Source: Streptomyces sp. JH34
GTDB lineage: Bacteria; Actinomycetota; Actinomycetes; Streptomycetales; Streptomycetaceae
DNA length: 64,000 bases
Assembly (NCBI RefSeq): GCF_029428875.1
Contig: NZ_JAJSOO010000001.1
Location: 2,232,001-2,296,000, forward strand
Direction: 5' to 3'
In this document: positions 36,584 through 45,305 of the stretch, one piece after another
How the letters are laid out: each line of letters opens with the position of its first letter
Position numbering within the stretch: position 1 is the first letter of the stretch
Position numbers and translations under genes: made by a program
The notes under the pieces: generated by a model
Seen by the model: only the letters and a program-made list of their open reading frames with translations
Database searches by the model: none
What the model was told of the DNA's origin: nothing

Positions 36584-37219
36584 ATGAAGCGCAACATCGC
36601 CATCGCCACCCTCACCGCGGCCGTACTCGTCGGCGGCGGGCTCGTCACGACCGCCGCCTTCGCCGACTCCGACAGCGGCGTCCGGGACGACCGGACGGCG
36701 TCGGCCGACCGGGCGGACGGGGGCTCCGTACCCGCCGGGAACGCGGCGACGACCGGGCGCGTCGGCGTCGACGAGGCCGTGGGCGCCGCGCTGAAGGCCG
36801 TACCGGGCACGGTCACCGAGGCCGAGCGGGACGATGACGACGACGACCACGCCCGTGCCGTCTGGGAGCTCGACGTGTACGGCTCGGACAATGCCTGGCA
36901 CGACGTCACGGTGGACGCGTCGAGCGGCAAGGTGCTGTCCGACCGGAAGGACGACGGCGACGACCGCGACGGGCGCGCGCCCCGCTCCGCGGCGGTCTCC
37001 CTGGACGCGGCGGTGAAGGCGGCGCTCGGCGCGCGGCCCGGCACGGTGACGTCCGTGGACCTGGACGACGACGGCGACGACGACCGCGGTGAGCGGGCGC
37101 CGCACTGGGACGTCGACGTGACGGGCAACGACGGAAAGCAGTACGAACTGCACGTCGACGCGGGGAGCGGCAAGGTCACCGCGGACCGGGACGACGACAA
37201 CGACGGCGACGACGACTGA
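36584..37219 (+). CDS. Secreted acidic protein with two PepSY domains
   Basis: The 211-residue protein starts at ATG 36584 (GGGAGGAC upstream) with a signal peptide (MKRNIAIATLTAAVLVGGG...AFA). Two PepSY repeats follow, near residues 60-120 (VGVDEAVGAALKAVPGTVTEAE...WHDVTVDASSGKVLSD) and 136-202 (VSLDAAVKAALGARPGTVTSVD...YELHVDAGSGKVTAD). Poly-Asp runs interrupt or end each (DDDDDD at 83-88; DDDGDDD; DDDNDGDDD at the C-terminus). PepSY domains act as protease inhibitors or envelope modulators. Divergence from the two-component operon suggests it is the main target and perhaps a feedback signal. Confidence 0.9.
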   Translation: MKRNIAIATLTAAVLVGGGLVTTAAFADSDSGVRDDRTASADRADGGSVPAGNAATTGRVGVDEAVGAALKAVPGTVTEAERDDDDDDHARAVWELDVYGSDNAWHDVTVDASSGKVLSDRKDDGDDRDGRAPRSAAVSLDAAVKAALGARPGTVTSVDLDDDGDDDRGERAPHWDVDVTGNDGKQYELHVDAGSGKVTADRDDDNDGDDD

Positions 37220-37297
37220 TCCGTCCCGTCGGGCACGTCCCGTCCGGCGCCGGCCGGTCAGGTCTCCCGGACGGCCCGCACGCCGCCCGGGAGCCCG

Positions 37298-38260
37298 TCA
37301 GTGCCTGCCGGTGAGTCCCGCTACCAGTTCGTCCGCCGCCGCGTACGGGTCGAGGCCGCCGGCCACGATCCGTTCCGCGAGCGCGTCCAGCCGGCGGTCG
37401 CCGTGCAGATCGGCGATCCTCTCGCGCAGCGCGGTGACGGCGATCGTCTCGACCTCGCGGGCCGCACGCGCGGTGCGCCGCCCGTCCAGGACGCCGTGCT
37501 CCTCCATCCACGCCCGGTGCTTCTCGAGCGCCTCGACGACCTCGTCGACGCCCTCGCCCCGGGCGGCGACCGTCTTCACGATCGGCGGCCGCCAGTCGCC
37601 GGGCCCCCGGGACTCCCCCAGGCCCAGCATGTGGTTGAGCTCGCGGGCGGTGGCGTCCGCCCCGTCCCGGTCGGCCTTGTTGACCACGTACACGTCGCCG
37701 ATCTCCAGGATCCCGGCCTTGGCCGCCTGGATCCCGTCGCCCATTCCGGGCGCGAGGAGCACCACGGAAGTGTCGGCCTGGGAGGCGATCTCCACCTCCG
37801 ACTGGCCGACTCCCACCGTCTCCACGAGGATCACGTCGCAGCCCGCCGCGTCCAGCACCCGGATCGCCTGCGGCGCCGACCACGCGAGGCCCCCCAGATG
37901 GCCCCGGGTGGCCATGGAGCGGATGTAGACGCCCGGGTCGGAGGCGTGCTCCGACATCCGGACCCGGTCGCCGAGGAGCGCGCCCCCGGAGAACGGCGAC
38001 GACGGGTCGACCGCCAGGACCCCGACGCGTTTCCCCGCCTTCCGGTAGGCGGAGACGAGCGCCGAGGTCGAGGTGGACTTGCCGACACCCGGCGATCCGG
38101 TCAGGCCGACGACGTAGGCGTGGCCCGCGAGCGGTGCCAGCGCCGCCATCACCTCCCGCAGCTGCGGCGAGGCACCCTCCACCAGGGAGATGAGCCGGGC
38201 CACCGCACGCGGCCTGCCCTCACGTGCCTGCTCGACCAGGGTGGGGACGTCCACCTTCAC
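37298..38260 (-). CDS. meaB: Methylmalonyl-CoA mutase-associated GTPase MeaB
   Basis: The 320-residue G3E GTPase chaperones B12-dependent acyl-CoA mutases, gating cofactor loading and protecting from inactivation. Motifs are VVGLTGSPGVGKST (P-loop near residue 55-62), VLAVDPSSPFSGGALLGDR, ILVETVGVGQSEVEI and VVNKADRDGA. The GTG at 38260 has GAGGAGG 5 nt upstream. It follows the thiolase by 28 bp on the same strand. Candidate clients are IcmA in this window and methylmalonyl-CoA mutase, whose subunits are not here. Confidence 0.95.
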   Translation of the reverse strand: MKVDVPTLVEQAREGRPRAVARLISLVEGASPQLREVMAALAPLAGHAYVVGLTGSPGVGKSTSTSALVSAYRKAGKRVGVLAVDPSSPFSGGALLGDRVRMSEHASDPGVYIRSMATRGHLGGLAWSAPQAIRVLDAAGCDVILVETVGVGQSEVEIASQADTSVVLLAPGMGDGIQAAKAGILEIGDVYVVNKADRDGADATARELNHMLGLGESRGPGDWRPPIVKTVAARGEGVDEVVEALEKHRAWMEEHGVLDGRRTARAAREVETIAVTALRERIADLHGDRRLDALAERIVAGGLDPYAAADELVAGLTGRH

Positions 38261-38288
38261 GCGGCCTCCTCGCTCGCTCGTACGGTGA

Positions 38289-39491
38289 CTACTTGCCCGG
38301 TACGCGGATGATCAACGCGTCGCCCTGACCGCCGCCGCCGCACAGCGCCGCCGCCCCGGTGCCGCCGCCGCGCCGCTTCAGCTCCAGCGCGAGGTGCAGC
38401 ACCACACGGGCGCCGGACATGCCGATGGGGTGGCCGAGCGCGATCGCGCCGCCGTTCACGTTCACCTTGTCGGAGGTGACGCCGAGGTCCTTCATCGACT
38501 GGACCGCGACGGCCCCGAAGGCCTCGTTGATCTCGATGAGGTCGAGGTCCTCGACGCCGATGCCCTCCTTCTTCAGCGCGTGCCGGATGGCGTTGGACGG
38601 CTGCGACTGGAGCGAGGTGTCCGGGCCCGCCACATTGCCGTGGGCACCGATCTCGGCGATCCACTCCAGGCCCAGCTCCTCCGCCTTCGCCTTGCTCATG
38701 ACGACGACCGCGGCGGCCCCGTCGGAGATCTGCGACGCGGTGCCGGCGGTGATGGTGCCGTCCTTGGAGAAGGCGGGGCGCAGCTTGCCGAGCGACTCGG
38801 TGGTCGTCTCGGGGCGGATGCCCTCGTCCTTCGAGACGAGGACCGGGTCCCCCTTGCGCTGCGGGATCTCGACCGGGGTGATCTCGGCCTCGAAGACGCC
38901 GTTCTTCTGGGCGGCGGCGGCGCGCTGGTGGGATAGGGCGCCGATCTCGTCCTGGTCGGCGCGGGTCAGGCCCAGCCGGGTGTTGTGCCTCTCGGTGGAC
39001 TCGCCCATCGGGATGTTCTCGTAGGCGTCGGTCAGACCGTCGTGGGCCATCGAGTCGAGCATCTGGATCGCGCCGTACTTGTATCCCTCGCGGGACTTCG
39101 GCAGCAGGTGCGGGGCGTTGGTCATGGACTCCTGGCCGCCGGCCACCACGACGTCGAACTCGCCGGCCCGGATCAGCTGGTCCGCGAGGGCGATCGCGTC
39201 GAGACCCGAGAGGCACACCTTGTTGACGGTGAGCGCGGGGACGTTCAGCGGGATCCCGGCCTTGACGGCGGCCTGGCGCGCCGGGATCTGCCCGGCCCCG
39301 GCAGTGAGCACCTGGCCCATGATCACGTAGTCGACCTGGTCGCCGCCGATCCCGGCGCGGTCCAGCGCCGCCTTGATGGCGAAGCCTCCGAGGTCGGCCC
39401 CGGAGAAGCTCTTCAGCGAGCCGAGGAGCCGGCCCATGGGCGTACGCGCGCCCGCGACGATCACTGAGGTGGTTCCGGTCGTTCCAGACAT
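38289..39491 (-). CDS. Acetyl-CoA C-acetyltransferase (thiolase)
   Basis: The 400-residue thiolase has the nucleophile Cys near residue 91 in [14 protein letters not shown]. The catalytic His lies in [17 protein letters not shown] near 350, and the second Cys in [14 protein letters not shown]. Such enzymes make acetoacetyl-CoA from two acetyl-CoA (or the reverse) for the ethylmalonyl-CoA pathway, polyhydroxybutyrate or fatty-acid breakdown. It is first in a thiolase-meaB unit and divergent from methylmalonyl-CoA epimerase. A 3-hydroxybutyryl-CoA dehydrogenase that could take its product is at 55.7 kb. Confidence 0.95.
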   Translation of the reverse strand: MSGTTGTTSVIVAGARTPMGRLLGSLKSFSGADLGGFAIKAALDRAGIGGDQVDYVIMGQVLTAGAGQIPARQAAVKAGIPLNVPALTVNKVCLSGLDAIALADQLIRAGEFDVVVAGGQESMTNAPHLLPKSREGYKYGAIQMLDSMAHDGLTDAYENIPMGESTERHNTRLGLTRADQDEIGALSHQRAAAAQKNGVFEAEITPVEIPQRKGDPVLVSKDEGIRPETTTESLGKLRPAFSKDGTITAGTASQISDGAAAVVVMSKAKAEELGLEWIAEIGAHGNVAGPDTSLQSQPSNAIRHALKKEGIGVEDLDLIEINEAFGAVAVQSMKDLGVTSDKVNVNGGAIALGHPIGMSGARVVLHLALELKRRGGGTGAAALCGGGGQGDALIIRVPGK

Positions 39492-39625
39492 GAGGCACAG
39501 CCCCTTGGATTGGTTGTGAACGAGGGTTTACCTGAATGTACTGAGCGGTACGGCGCCCGTCATCCGGCTGTCGGTGTGATCGCGCGCACGTTGCGTAACC
39601 ATCCCCGGGGCGCTGCACTGGTTCC

Positions 39626-40054
39626 ATGCTGACGCGAATCGACCACATCGGAATCGCCTGCTTCGACCTCGACAGGACGGTGGAGTTCTACCGCGCGACC
39701 TACGGCTTCGAAGTGCACCACACCGAGATCAACGAGGAGCAGGGCGTCCGGGAGGCCATGCTGAAGATCAACGACACCTCTGACGGCGGGTCTTCCTACC
39801 TCCAGCTGCTCGAACCGACCCGGGAGGACTCGGCCGTCGGCAAGTGGCTGGCCAAGAACGGCGAGGGCGTGCACCACATCGCCTTCGGGACGGCGGACGT
39901 CGACGGGGACGCCGCCGGCATCCGCGACAAGGGCGTCCGGGTGCTGTACGACGAGCCCAGGACCGGATCGATGGGCTCCCGGATCACCTTCCTCCACCCC
40001 AAGGACTGCCACGGTGTGCTGACCGAACTGGTCACCTCGGCCGAAGAGCACTGA
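39626..40054 (+). CDS. mce: Methylmalonyl-CoA epimerase
   Basis: The 142-residue VOC-fold enzyme interconverts (2R)- and (2S)-methylmalonyl-CoA. It shows RIDHIGIACFDLDRTVEFY at the start, YLQLLEP in the middle, and the second repeat GVHHIAFGTADVDGD with LHPKDCHGVLTELV at the end. These supply the metal-binding His and Glu residues of the family. It is divergent from thiolase and meaB across 134 bp and closes with a 20-bp palindrome. It links propionyl-CoA metabolism and polyketide extender supply to the mutase step. Confidence 0.94.
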   Translation: MLTRIDHIGIACFDLDRTVEFYRATYGFEVHHTEINEEQGVREAMLKINDTSDGGSSYLQLLEPTREDSAVGKWLAKNGEGVHHIAFGTADVDGDAAGIRDKGVRVLYDEPRTGSMGSRITFLHPKDCHGVLTELVTSAEEH

Positions 40055-40156
40055 CCCGACCGATACCCGGCCCGGTAGAGTGGGCGGTTCCGGGCCGGAG
40101 CCGGGTCGGGGCCGTGCCGCGTCCTCGCCGTTGATCTGTCACCATTCCCCGGGGGG

Positions 40157-40176
40157 ACCGCTCGCCGGCGAGCGGT
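40157..40176 (+). terminator. 20-bp perfect palindrome after the epimerase gene
   Basis: ACCGCTCGCC and GGCGAGCGGT abut in exact symmetry about 100 bp past the epimerase stop, followed by TTCTCG. It probably ends the epimerase transcript before the scy promoter region. Confidence 0.65.
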
Positions 40177-40229
40177 TCTCGTATGGAGAATTGCGACCAG
40201 GGTTGGGGTCTTCCCTGCTCAGTGAAGCA

Positions 40230-40260
40230 TTCCCCGCTCGAACGAAGTTGGAGCGGGGAA
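40230..40260 (+). promoter_or_regulatory. Hairpin in the scy upstream region
   Basis: TTCCCCGCTC (40230-40239) pairs perfectly with GAGCGGGGAA (40251-40260) around an 11-nt loop, ending 35 bp before the scy GTG. It may be a leader hairpin, an attenuator or an operator; there is no T tract. Confidence 0.5.
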
Positions 40261-40295
40261 GAAGTTGAGAGCTCGGGGAAGGATGGGACCGCGCA

Positions 40296-43200
40296 GTGCG
40301 GGGCTACGAGAGCCAGCAGAGCCACCGAGCTGACGACGACCATCTCTCGCGGTTCGAAGCCGAGATGGACCGGCTGAAGACCGACCGGGAGAAGGCCGTC
40401 CAGCACGCCGAGGACCTCGGCTACCAGGTCGAGGTCTTGCGCGCCAAGCTGCACGAGGCACGGCGCAGTCTGGCGACCCGTCCCGCGCACGACGGCGCGG
40501 ACATCGGCTACCAGGCCGAACAGATGCTCCGCAACGCGCAGATCCAGGCCGACCAGCTGCGCACCGACGCCGAGCGCGAGCTCCGCGAGGCCAGGGCGCA
40601 GACGCAGCGGATCCTGCAGGAGCACGCGGAGCACCAGGCCCGTCTGCAGGCCGAGTTGCACGCCGAGGCGGTCCAGCGGCGGCAGCGGCTCGACCAGGAG
40701 CTGGCCGAGCGCCGGCAGACCGTCGAGTCCCACGTCAACGAGAACGTCGCCTGGGCCGAGCAGTTGCGGGCCAGGACCGAGTCCCAGGCCCGCCGGCTGC
40801 TGGACGAGTCGCGCACGGAGGCCGAGCAGTCGCTGGCGGCCGCCCGCGCCGAGGCGGCCCGGCTGGCGGACGAGACCCGCCGGCGCCTCAACTCCGAGGC
40901 CGAGGCGGCGCGTGGCGAGGCCGAGGCCACGCTGCTGCGGGCCCGCAGGGACGCCGAGCGACTGCTGGAGGCCGCCTCCTCCCAGGCGCAGGAGGCCACC
41001 AGCCACGCCGAGCAGCTCCGCTCGACGGCCACCGCCGAGACCCAGCAGACACGTCAGCAGACCGCTGAGCTGAACCGCACCGCGGAGCAGCGCACGCAGG
41101 AGGCCGAGACCCGGCTGCGCGAGGCCAGGCTGGAGGCCGAGAAGGTCCTCGCCGAGGCGAAGGAGGCCGCGGTCAAGCGGCTGGCCGGCGCCGAGTCGCA
41201 GAACGAGCAGCGCACCCGTACGGCCAAGTCCGAGATCGCCCGGCTGGTCGGCGAGGCCACCAAGCAGGCCGAGACGCTCAAGGAGGAGGCCGAGCAGGCC
41301 CTGGTCGACGCCCGCGCGGAGGCCGAGCGCGTGGTCGCCGAGGCCGCCGAGAAGGCCCGCACCCTCGCCGCGGAGGACGCCGCCGCCCAGCTCGCGAAGG
41401 CGGCCCGCAGCGCCGAGGAGGTCCTGACCAAGGCCTCCGAGGACGCCAGGTCGACCACCAAGGCGGCCGGCGAGGAGGCCGACCGGATCCGCCGTGAGGC
41501 CGAGGCCGAGGCGGACCGGCTGCGCGGCGAGGCCGCCGAGCAGGCCGACCAGCTCAAGGGCGCCGCCAAGGACGACACCAAGGAGTACCGGGCCAAGACC
41601 GTCGAGCTGCAGGAGGAGGCGCGCCGCCTCCGCGGCGAGGCCGAGCAGCTCCGCTCCGAGGCCGTGGCCGAGGGCGAGCGGATCCGCGGCGAGGCCCGCC
41701 GCGAGGCCGTGCAGCAGCTCGAGGAGGGTGCCCGCACCGCCGAGGAGCTGCTCACCAAGGCCAAGTCCGACGCCGAGGAGCTGCGCACCTCGGCCGGCAC
41801 CGAGAGCGAGCGCGTCAGGACCGAGGCGGCCGAGCGTGCCGCCACCCTGCGCAAGCAGGCCGAGGAAGCGCTGGAACGCAGCCGCGCCGAGGCCGAGAAG
41901 CTGCGCGCCGAGGCGGAGGAGCAGGCCGCCGCCCTGACCGCCGCGGCGGAGAAGGCGGCCGGGGAACTGCGCGAGGAGACCGAGCGCGGGGTCGAGGCAC
42001 GCAAGGCCGAGGCGGCCGAGGAGCTGGCCCGGCTGCACACCGAGGCCGAGTCCCGGGTCGCCGCCGCCGAGGAGGCCCTGGGCGAGGCGCGCACGGAGGC
42101 GGAACGGATCCGCCGCGAGACGGGCGAGGAGTCCGAGCGGCTGCGCGCCGAGGCCGCCGAACGCGTGCGGACGCTCCAGGAGCAGGCCGCCACGGAGGCC
42201 GAACGCGTGCGGACCGAGGCCGCCGCGGACGCGGCGCGGTCCCGCGCCGAAGGCGAGTCCGTGGCCGTACGGCTGCGCGGCGAGGCCGCCGCCGAGGCGG
42301 AGCGGCTGAAGACCGAGGCGCAGGAGAAGGCCGACCGGGTTCGCTCCGAGGCCGCGGCCGCCGCCGAGCGCGTCGGCACGGAGGCCGCCGAGGCCCTGGC
42401 CGCCGCGCAGGAGGAGGCCAACCGTCGGCGCCGCGCCGCCGAGGAGGCACTCGACTCCGCGCGCGCCGAGGCGGAGCAGGAGCGCGAGCGCGCCCGCGAA
42501 CAGAGCGAGGAGCTCCTCGCGTCGGCCCGGAAGCGGGTCGAGGAGGCACAGGCCGAGGCCCAGCGTCTGGTCCAGGAGGCGGAGAGCCGGGCCGCCGAGC
42601 TGGTCTCCGCCGCCGAGCAGACCGCCCAGCAGGTGCGGGACTCGGTCGCCGGACTGCAGGAGCAGGCCGAGGAGGAGATCACCGGTCTGCGGTCCGCCGC
42701 CGAGCACGTGGCGGAACGGACGAAGAGCGAGGCCCAGGAGGAGGCGGACCGGGTCAGGTCCGACGCCTACGCCGAGCGCGAGCGGGCGAGCGAGGACGCC
42801 AACCGCATCCGCCAGGTCGCGCACGAGGAGTCGGAGGCCGCGAAGACACTGGCCGAGCGGACCGTCTCCGAGGCCATCACCGAGTCGGAGAAGCTGCGTT
42901 CGGACACGTCCGAGTACAGCCAGCGGGTCCGTACGGAGGCCTCCGACGCCCTCGCGGCGGCGGAGCAGGACGCCTCGCGCGCCCGTGCCGACGGCCGTGA
43001 GGACGCCAACCGCATCCGTTCCGAGGCGGCCGCCCAGGCCGACCGGCTCATGGCGGAGGCCACGAGCGAGAGCGAGCGGGTCCGCACCGAGGCCGCCGAG
43101 CAGTCGGAACGCTTCGTCGGTGAGGCGACCGACGAGGCGGAGAGGCTGCGCGCGGAGGCGGCGCAGACCGTCGCTTCGGCCCAGGAGCACGCGGCCCGTA

Positions 43201-44090
43201 CCCGCGAGGAGTCCGAGCGGCTGCGCGCCGACGCCGAGTCGGCGGCGGAGCAACTTCGCGCGGAGGCCCGCCAGGAGGCCGACCGGCTGCTGGACGAGGC
43301 GCGGGAGGCCGCGGCGAAGCGTCGTGCGGACGCCGCCGAACAGGCCGACCAGCTCGTCGAGAAGGCCCAGGAGGAGGCACTGCGCGCCGCCACCGAGGCC
43401 GAGGAACAGGCCGACCGGATGGTCGGAGCCGCCCGCAACGAGGCCGTCCGGATCACGTCCGAGGCCACGGTCAAGGGCAACTCCCTGGTGGAGCGGGCCC
43501 GTACGGACGCGGACGAGCTCCTCGTCGGCGCCCGCCGGGACTCCACCGCGACCCGGGAGCGTGCGGAGGAGCTCAGGACCCGGATCGAGAGCGAGATCGA
43601 GGAACTGCACGAGCGCGCCCGGCGCGAGACCTCCGAGCAGATGAAGACGGCCGGCGAGCGCGTCGACAAGCTGATGAAGGCGGCGACGGAGCAGCGGGCC
43701 GAGGCCGAGGCCAAGGCCAAGGAACTGCTGTCGGACGCCAATTCGGAGGCGAGCAAGGTCCGTATCGCCGCGGTCAAGCGCGCCGAGTCGCTCCTCAAGG
43801 AGGCCGAGACCAAGAAGGCCGAGCTGACCCGGGTGGCCGAGAAGCTGCGCGCCGACGCGGAGGCCGAGGCGACGCAGATGGTCGATGAGGGCCGTCGGGA
43901 GCTGGAGTTGCTGGTCCGCAGACGCGAGGACATCAATACGGAGATCTCCCGTGTCCAGGACGTCCTGGAGGCGTTGGAGTCTTTCGAGGCTCCGGGCGGA
44001 ACGGGCAAGGCCGCGGGCGGTGGTGCCGCAGGTGTCAAGGCCGGTGCGACGGCGGGTACCCGGTCGGGTGGCAAGGCGTCGGGCGGGTAG
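40296..44090 (+). CDS. scy: Scy, coiled-coil scaffold for polar growth
   Basis: The 1264-residue protein is almost entirely coiled coil, built from near-repeats such as EAERIRREAE and EADRLRGEAAEQAD. Known Scy proteins are about 1300 residues with a 51-residue coiled-coil periodicity, so some variation in repeat number is expected. The N-terminus (HLSRFEAEMDRLKTDREKAVQHAEDLGYQVEVLRAKL) and the Gly/Ala/Lys C-terminal tail are not coiled. Scy assembles with DivIVA and FilP at hyphal tips and marks new branch sites. GTG 40296 has GGAAGGA about 13 nt upstream. The adjacent filP gene supports the call. Confidence 0.95.
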   Translation: MRGYESQQSHRADDDHLSRFEAEMDRLKTDREKAVQHAEDLGYQVEVLRAKLHEARRSLATRPAHDGADIGYQAEQMLRNAQIQADQLRTDAERELREARAQTQRILQEHAEHQARLQAELHAEAVQRRQRLDQELAERRQTVESHVNENVAWAEQLRARTESQARRLLDESRTEAEQSLAAARAEAARLADETRRRLNSEAEAARGEAEATLLRARRDAERLLEAASSQAQEATSHAEQLRSTATAETQQTRQQTAELNRTAEQRTQEAETRLREARLEAEKVLAEAKEAAVKRLAGAESQNEQRTRTAKSEIARLVGEATKQAETLKEEAEQALVDARAEAERVVAEAAEKARTLAAEDAAAQLAKAARSAEEVLTKASEDARSTTKAAGEEADRIRREAEAEADRLRGEAAEQADQLKGAAKDDTKEYRAKTVELQEEARRLRGEAEQLRSEAVAEGERIRGEARREAVQQLEEGARTAEELLTKAKSDAEELRTSAGTESERVRTEAAERAATLRKQAEEALERSRAEAEKLRAEAEEQAAALTAAAEKAAGELREETERGVEARKAEAAEELARLHTEAESRVAAAEEALGEARTEAERIRRETGEESERLRAEAAERVRTLQEQAATEAERVRTEAAADAARSRAEGESVAVRLRGEAAAEAERLKTEAQEKADRVRSEAAAAAERVGTEAAEALAAAQEEANRRRRAAEEALDSARAEAEQERERAREQSEELLASARKRVEEAQAEAQRLVQEAESRAAELVSAAEQTAQQVRDSVAGLQEQAEEEITGLRSAAEHVAERTKSEAQEEADRVRSDAYAERERASEDANRIRQVAHEESEAAKTLAERTVSEAITESEKLRSDTSEYSQRVRTEASDALAAAEQDASRARADGREDANRIRSEAAAQADRLMAEATSESERVRTEAAEQSERFVGEATDEAERLRAEAAQTVASAQEHAARTREESERLRADAESAAEQLRAEARQEADRLLDEAREAAAKRRADAAEQADQLVEKAQEEALRAATEAEEQADRMVGAARNEAVRITSEATVKGNSLVERARTDADELLVGARRDSTATRERAEELRTRIESEIEELHERARRETSEQMKTAGERVDKLMKAATEQRAEAEAKAKELLSDANSEASKVRIAAVKRAESLLKEAETKKAELTRVAEKLRADAEAEATQMVDEGRRELELLVRRREDINTEISRVQDVLEALESFEAPGGTGKAAGGGAAGVKAGATAGTRSGGKASGG

Positions 44091-44198
44091 CGGCTCATGC
44101 ATTTCGCCATGAACATGCGACCCTTCGGATCACAAGCCCTCCGGGGGCCAGCCACTCAAAAGGGGTGTCATTCTCCATATCAAAGCGGCATCTTCACG

Positions 44199-44225
44199 TT
44201 GACACGCCGCTCCGGCCCCTAGGAT
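44199..44225 (+). promoter_or_regulatory. Candidate filP promoter
   Basis: TTGACA (44199-44204) and TAGGAT (44220-44225) resemble SigA hexamers but are separated by 15 bp rather than 17-18; GGATTC at 44222 would give 17. They lie about 45-60 bp before the filP ATG, in a 175-bp gap that has no gene. Confidence 0.45.
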
Positions 44226-44265
44226 TCCCTCTAACACCTCACCGGTCTCATTCGACAGGAACCCC

Positions 44266-45204
44266 ATGAGCGACCCTTCCTCCCCCTTCGGCTTCGAGCT
44301 CGTGCGACGTGGATACGACCGCGGTCAGGTGGACGACCGCATTACCAAACTCGTCGCCGACCGTGACAGCGCGCTCGCACGCATCACCTCTCTGGAAAAG
44401 CGCATCGAGGAGCTCCATCTCGAGACGCAGAACGCCCAGGCCCAGGTCAACGACGCGGAGCCGTCGTACGCCGGTCTCGGTGCCCGCGTCGAGAAGATCC
44501 TCCGCCTCGCCGAGGAGGAGGCGAAGGACCTGCGTGAGGAGGCCCGCCGCGCGGCCGAGCAGCACCGCGAGCTGGCCGAGTCGGCCGCCCAGCAGGTGCG
44601 CAACGACGCGGAGACCTTCGCCGCGGAGCGCAAGGCGAAGGCCGAGGACGAGGGCGTCCGTATCGTCGAGAAGGCCCAGGGCGAGGCGACCACGCTGCGC
44701 TCCGACGCCCAGAAGGACGCCCAGCAGAAGCGCGAGGAGGCGGACGCCCTCTTCGAGGAGACCCGCGCCAAGGCCGCCCAGGCCGCCGCGGACTTCGAGA
44801 CGAACCTCGCCAAGCGCCGTGAGCAGTCGGAGCGCGACCTCGCGTCCCGTCAGGCGAAGGCCGAGAAGCGCCTCGCCGAGATCGAGCACCGCGCCGAGCA
44901 GCTCCGCCTGGAGGCCGAGAAGCTCCGCACGGACGCCGAGCGCCGGGCCCGCCAGACGGTGGAGACCGCTCAGCGCCAGGCCGAGGACATCGTGGCCGAC
45001 GCGAACGCCAAGGCCGACCGGATCCGCAGCGAGTCGGAGCGCGAGCTGGCGGCGCTCACCAACCGCCGCGACTCGATCAACGCCCAGCTGACCAACGTCC
45101 GCGAGATGCTGGCCACGCTGACGGGTGCCGCGGTCGCCGCCGCCGGTTCCCCGGCCGAGGACGAGTCCGCCACCCGTGGGGTCCCCGCCCAGCAGACCCG
45201 CTGA
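44266..45204 (+). CDS. filP: FilP, coiled-coil cytoskeletal protein
   Basis: The 312-residue protein has a DivIVA-like N-terminal motif (FGFELVRRGYDRGQVDDRITKLV) followed by a long coiled coil with AxxxRxEA-type repeats. It ends in a short uncoiled tail (GVPAQQTR). FilP forms filaments in vitro, gathers behind the hyphal tip, and interacts with DivIVA and Scy to give mechanical stability. Length matches known FilP (about 310). The ATG at 44266 follows GACAGGAACCCC. Gene order scy-filP is conserved in Streptomyces. Confidence 0.95.
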   Translation: MSDPSSPFGFELVRRGYDRGQVDDRITKLVADRDSALARITSLEKRIEELHLETQNAQAQVNDAEPSYAGLGARVEKILRLAEEEAKDLREEARRAAEQHRELAESAAQQVRNDAETFAAERKAKAEDEGVRIVEKAQGEATTLRSDAQKDAQQKREEADALFEETRAKAAQAAADFETNLAKRREQSERDLASRQAKAEKRLAEIEHRAEQLRLEAEKLRTDAERRARQTVETAQRQAEDIVADANAKADRIRSESERELAALTNRRDSINAQLTNVREMLATLTGAAVAAAGSPAEDESATRGVPAQQTR

Positions 45205-45245
45205 GCACGAACGGCCCGAGGGCACGTACATCAGCTGTACCCCTT

Positions 45246-45285
45246 GCGCGCCCGGTTCCGCCCTTTGTGGTGGCGCCGGGCGCGC
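45246..45285 (+). terminator. 10-bp stem after filP
   Basis: GCGCGCCCGG (45246-45255) pairs with CCGGGCGCGC (45276-45285) around a 20-nt loop, 42 bp past the filP stop. It precedes the probable promoter of the ABC operon. Confidence 0.65.
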
Positions 45286-45305
45286 GGCCGTTCTAGCGTG
45301 AACGC

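Noticed and set aside
37264..37293. CTCCCGG/CCGGGAG stem as a terminator between the PepSY and meaB genes
   Set aside because: Only 7 bp with a 16-nt loop; too weak to call in such GC-rich DNA.
40296..44090. Internal DNA repeats in scy as a tandem-repeat or CRISPR-like array
   Set aside because: The repetition follows the coiled-coil protein periodicity in one frame and units are diverged; no spacer/repeat structure is present.
40032..44102. Open frame of 1356 codons on the minus strand opposite scy
   Set aside because: It is the complement of a highly repetitive, GC-biased coding sequence; its Leu/Gly-rich product has no domain logic, and the + strand encodes Scy with proper start and coiled-coil periodicity.
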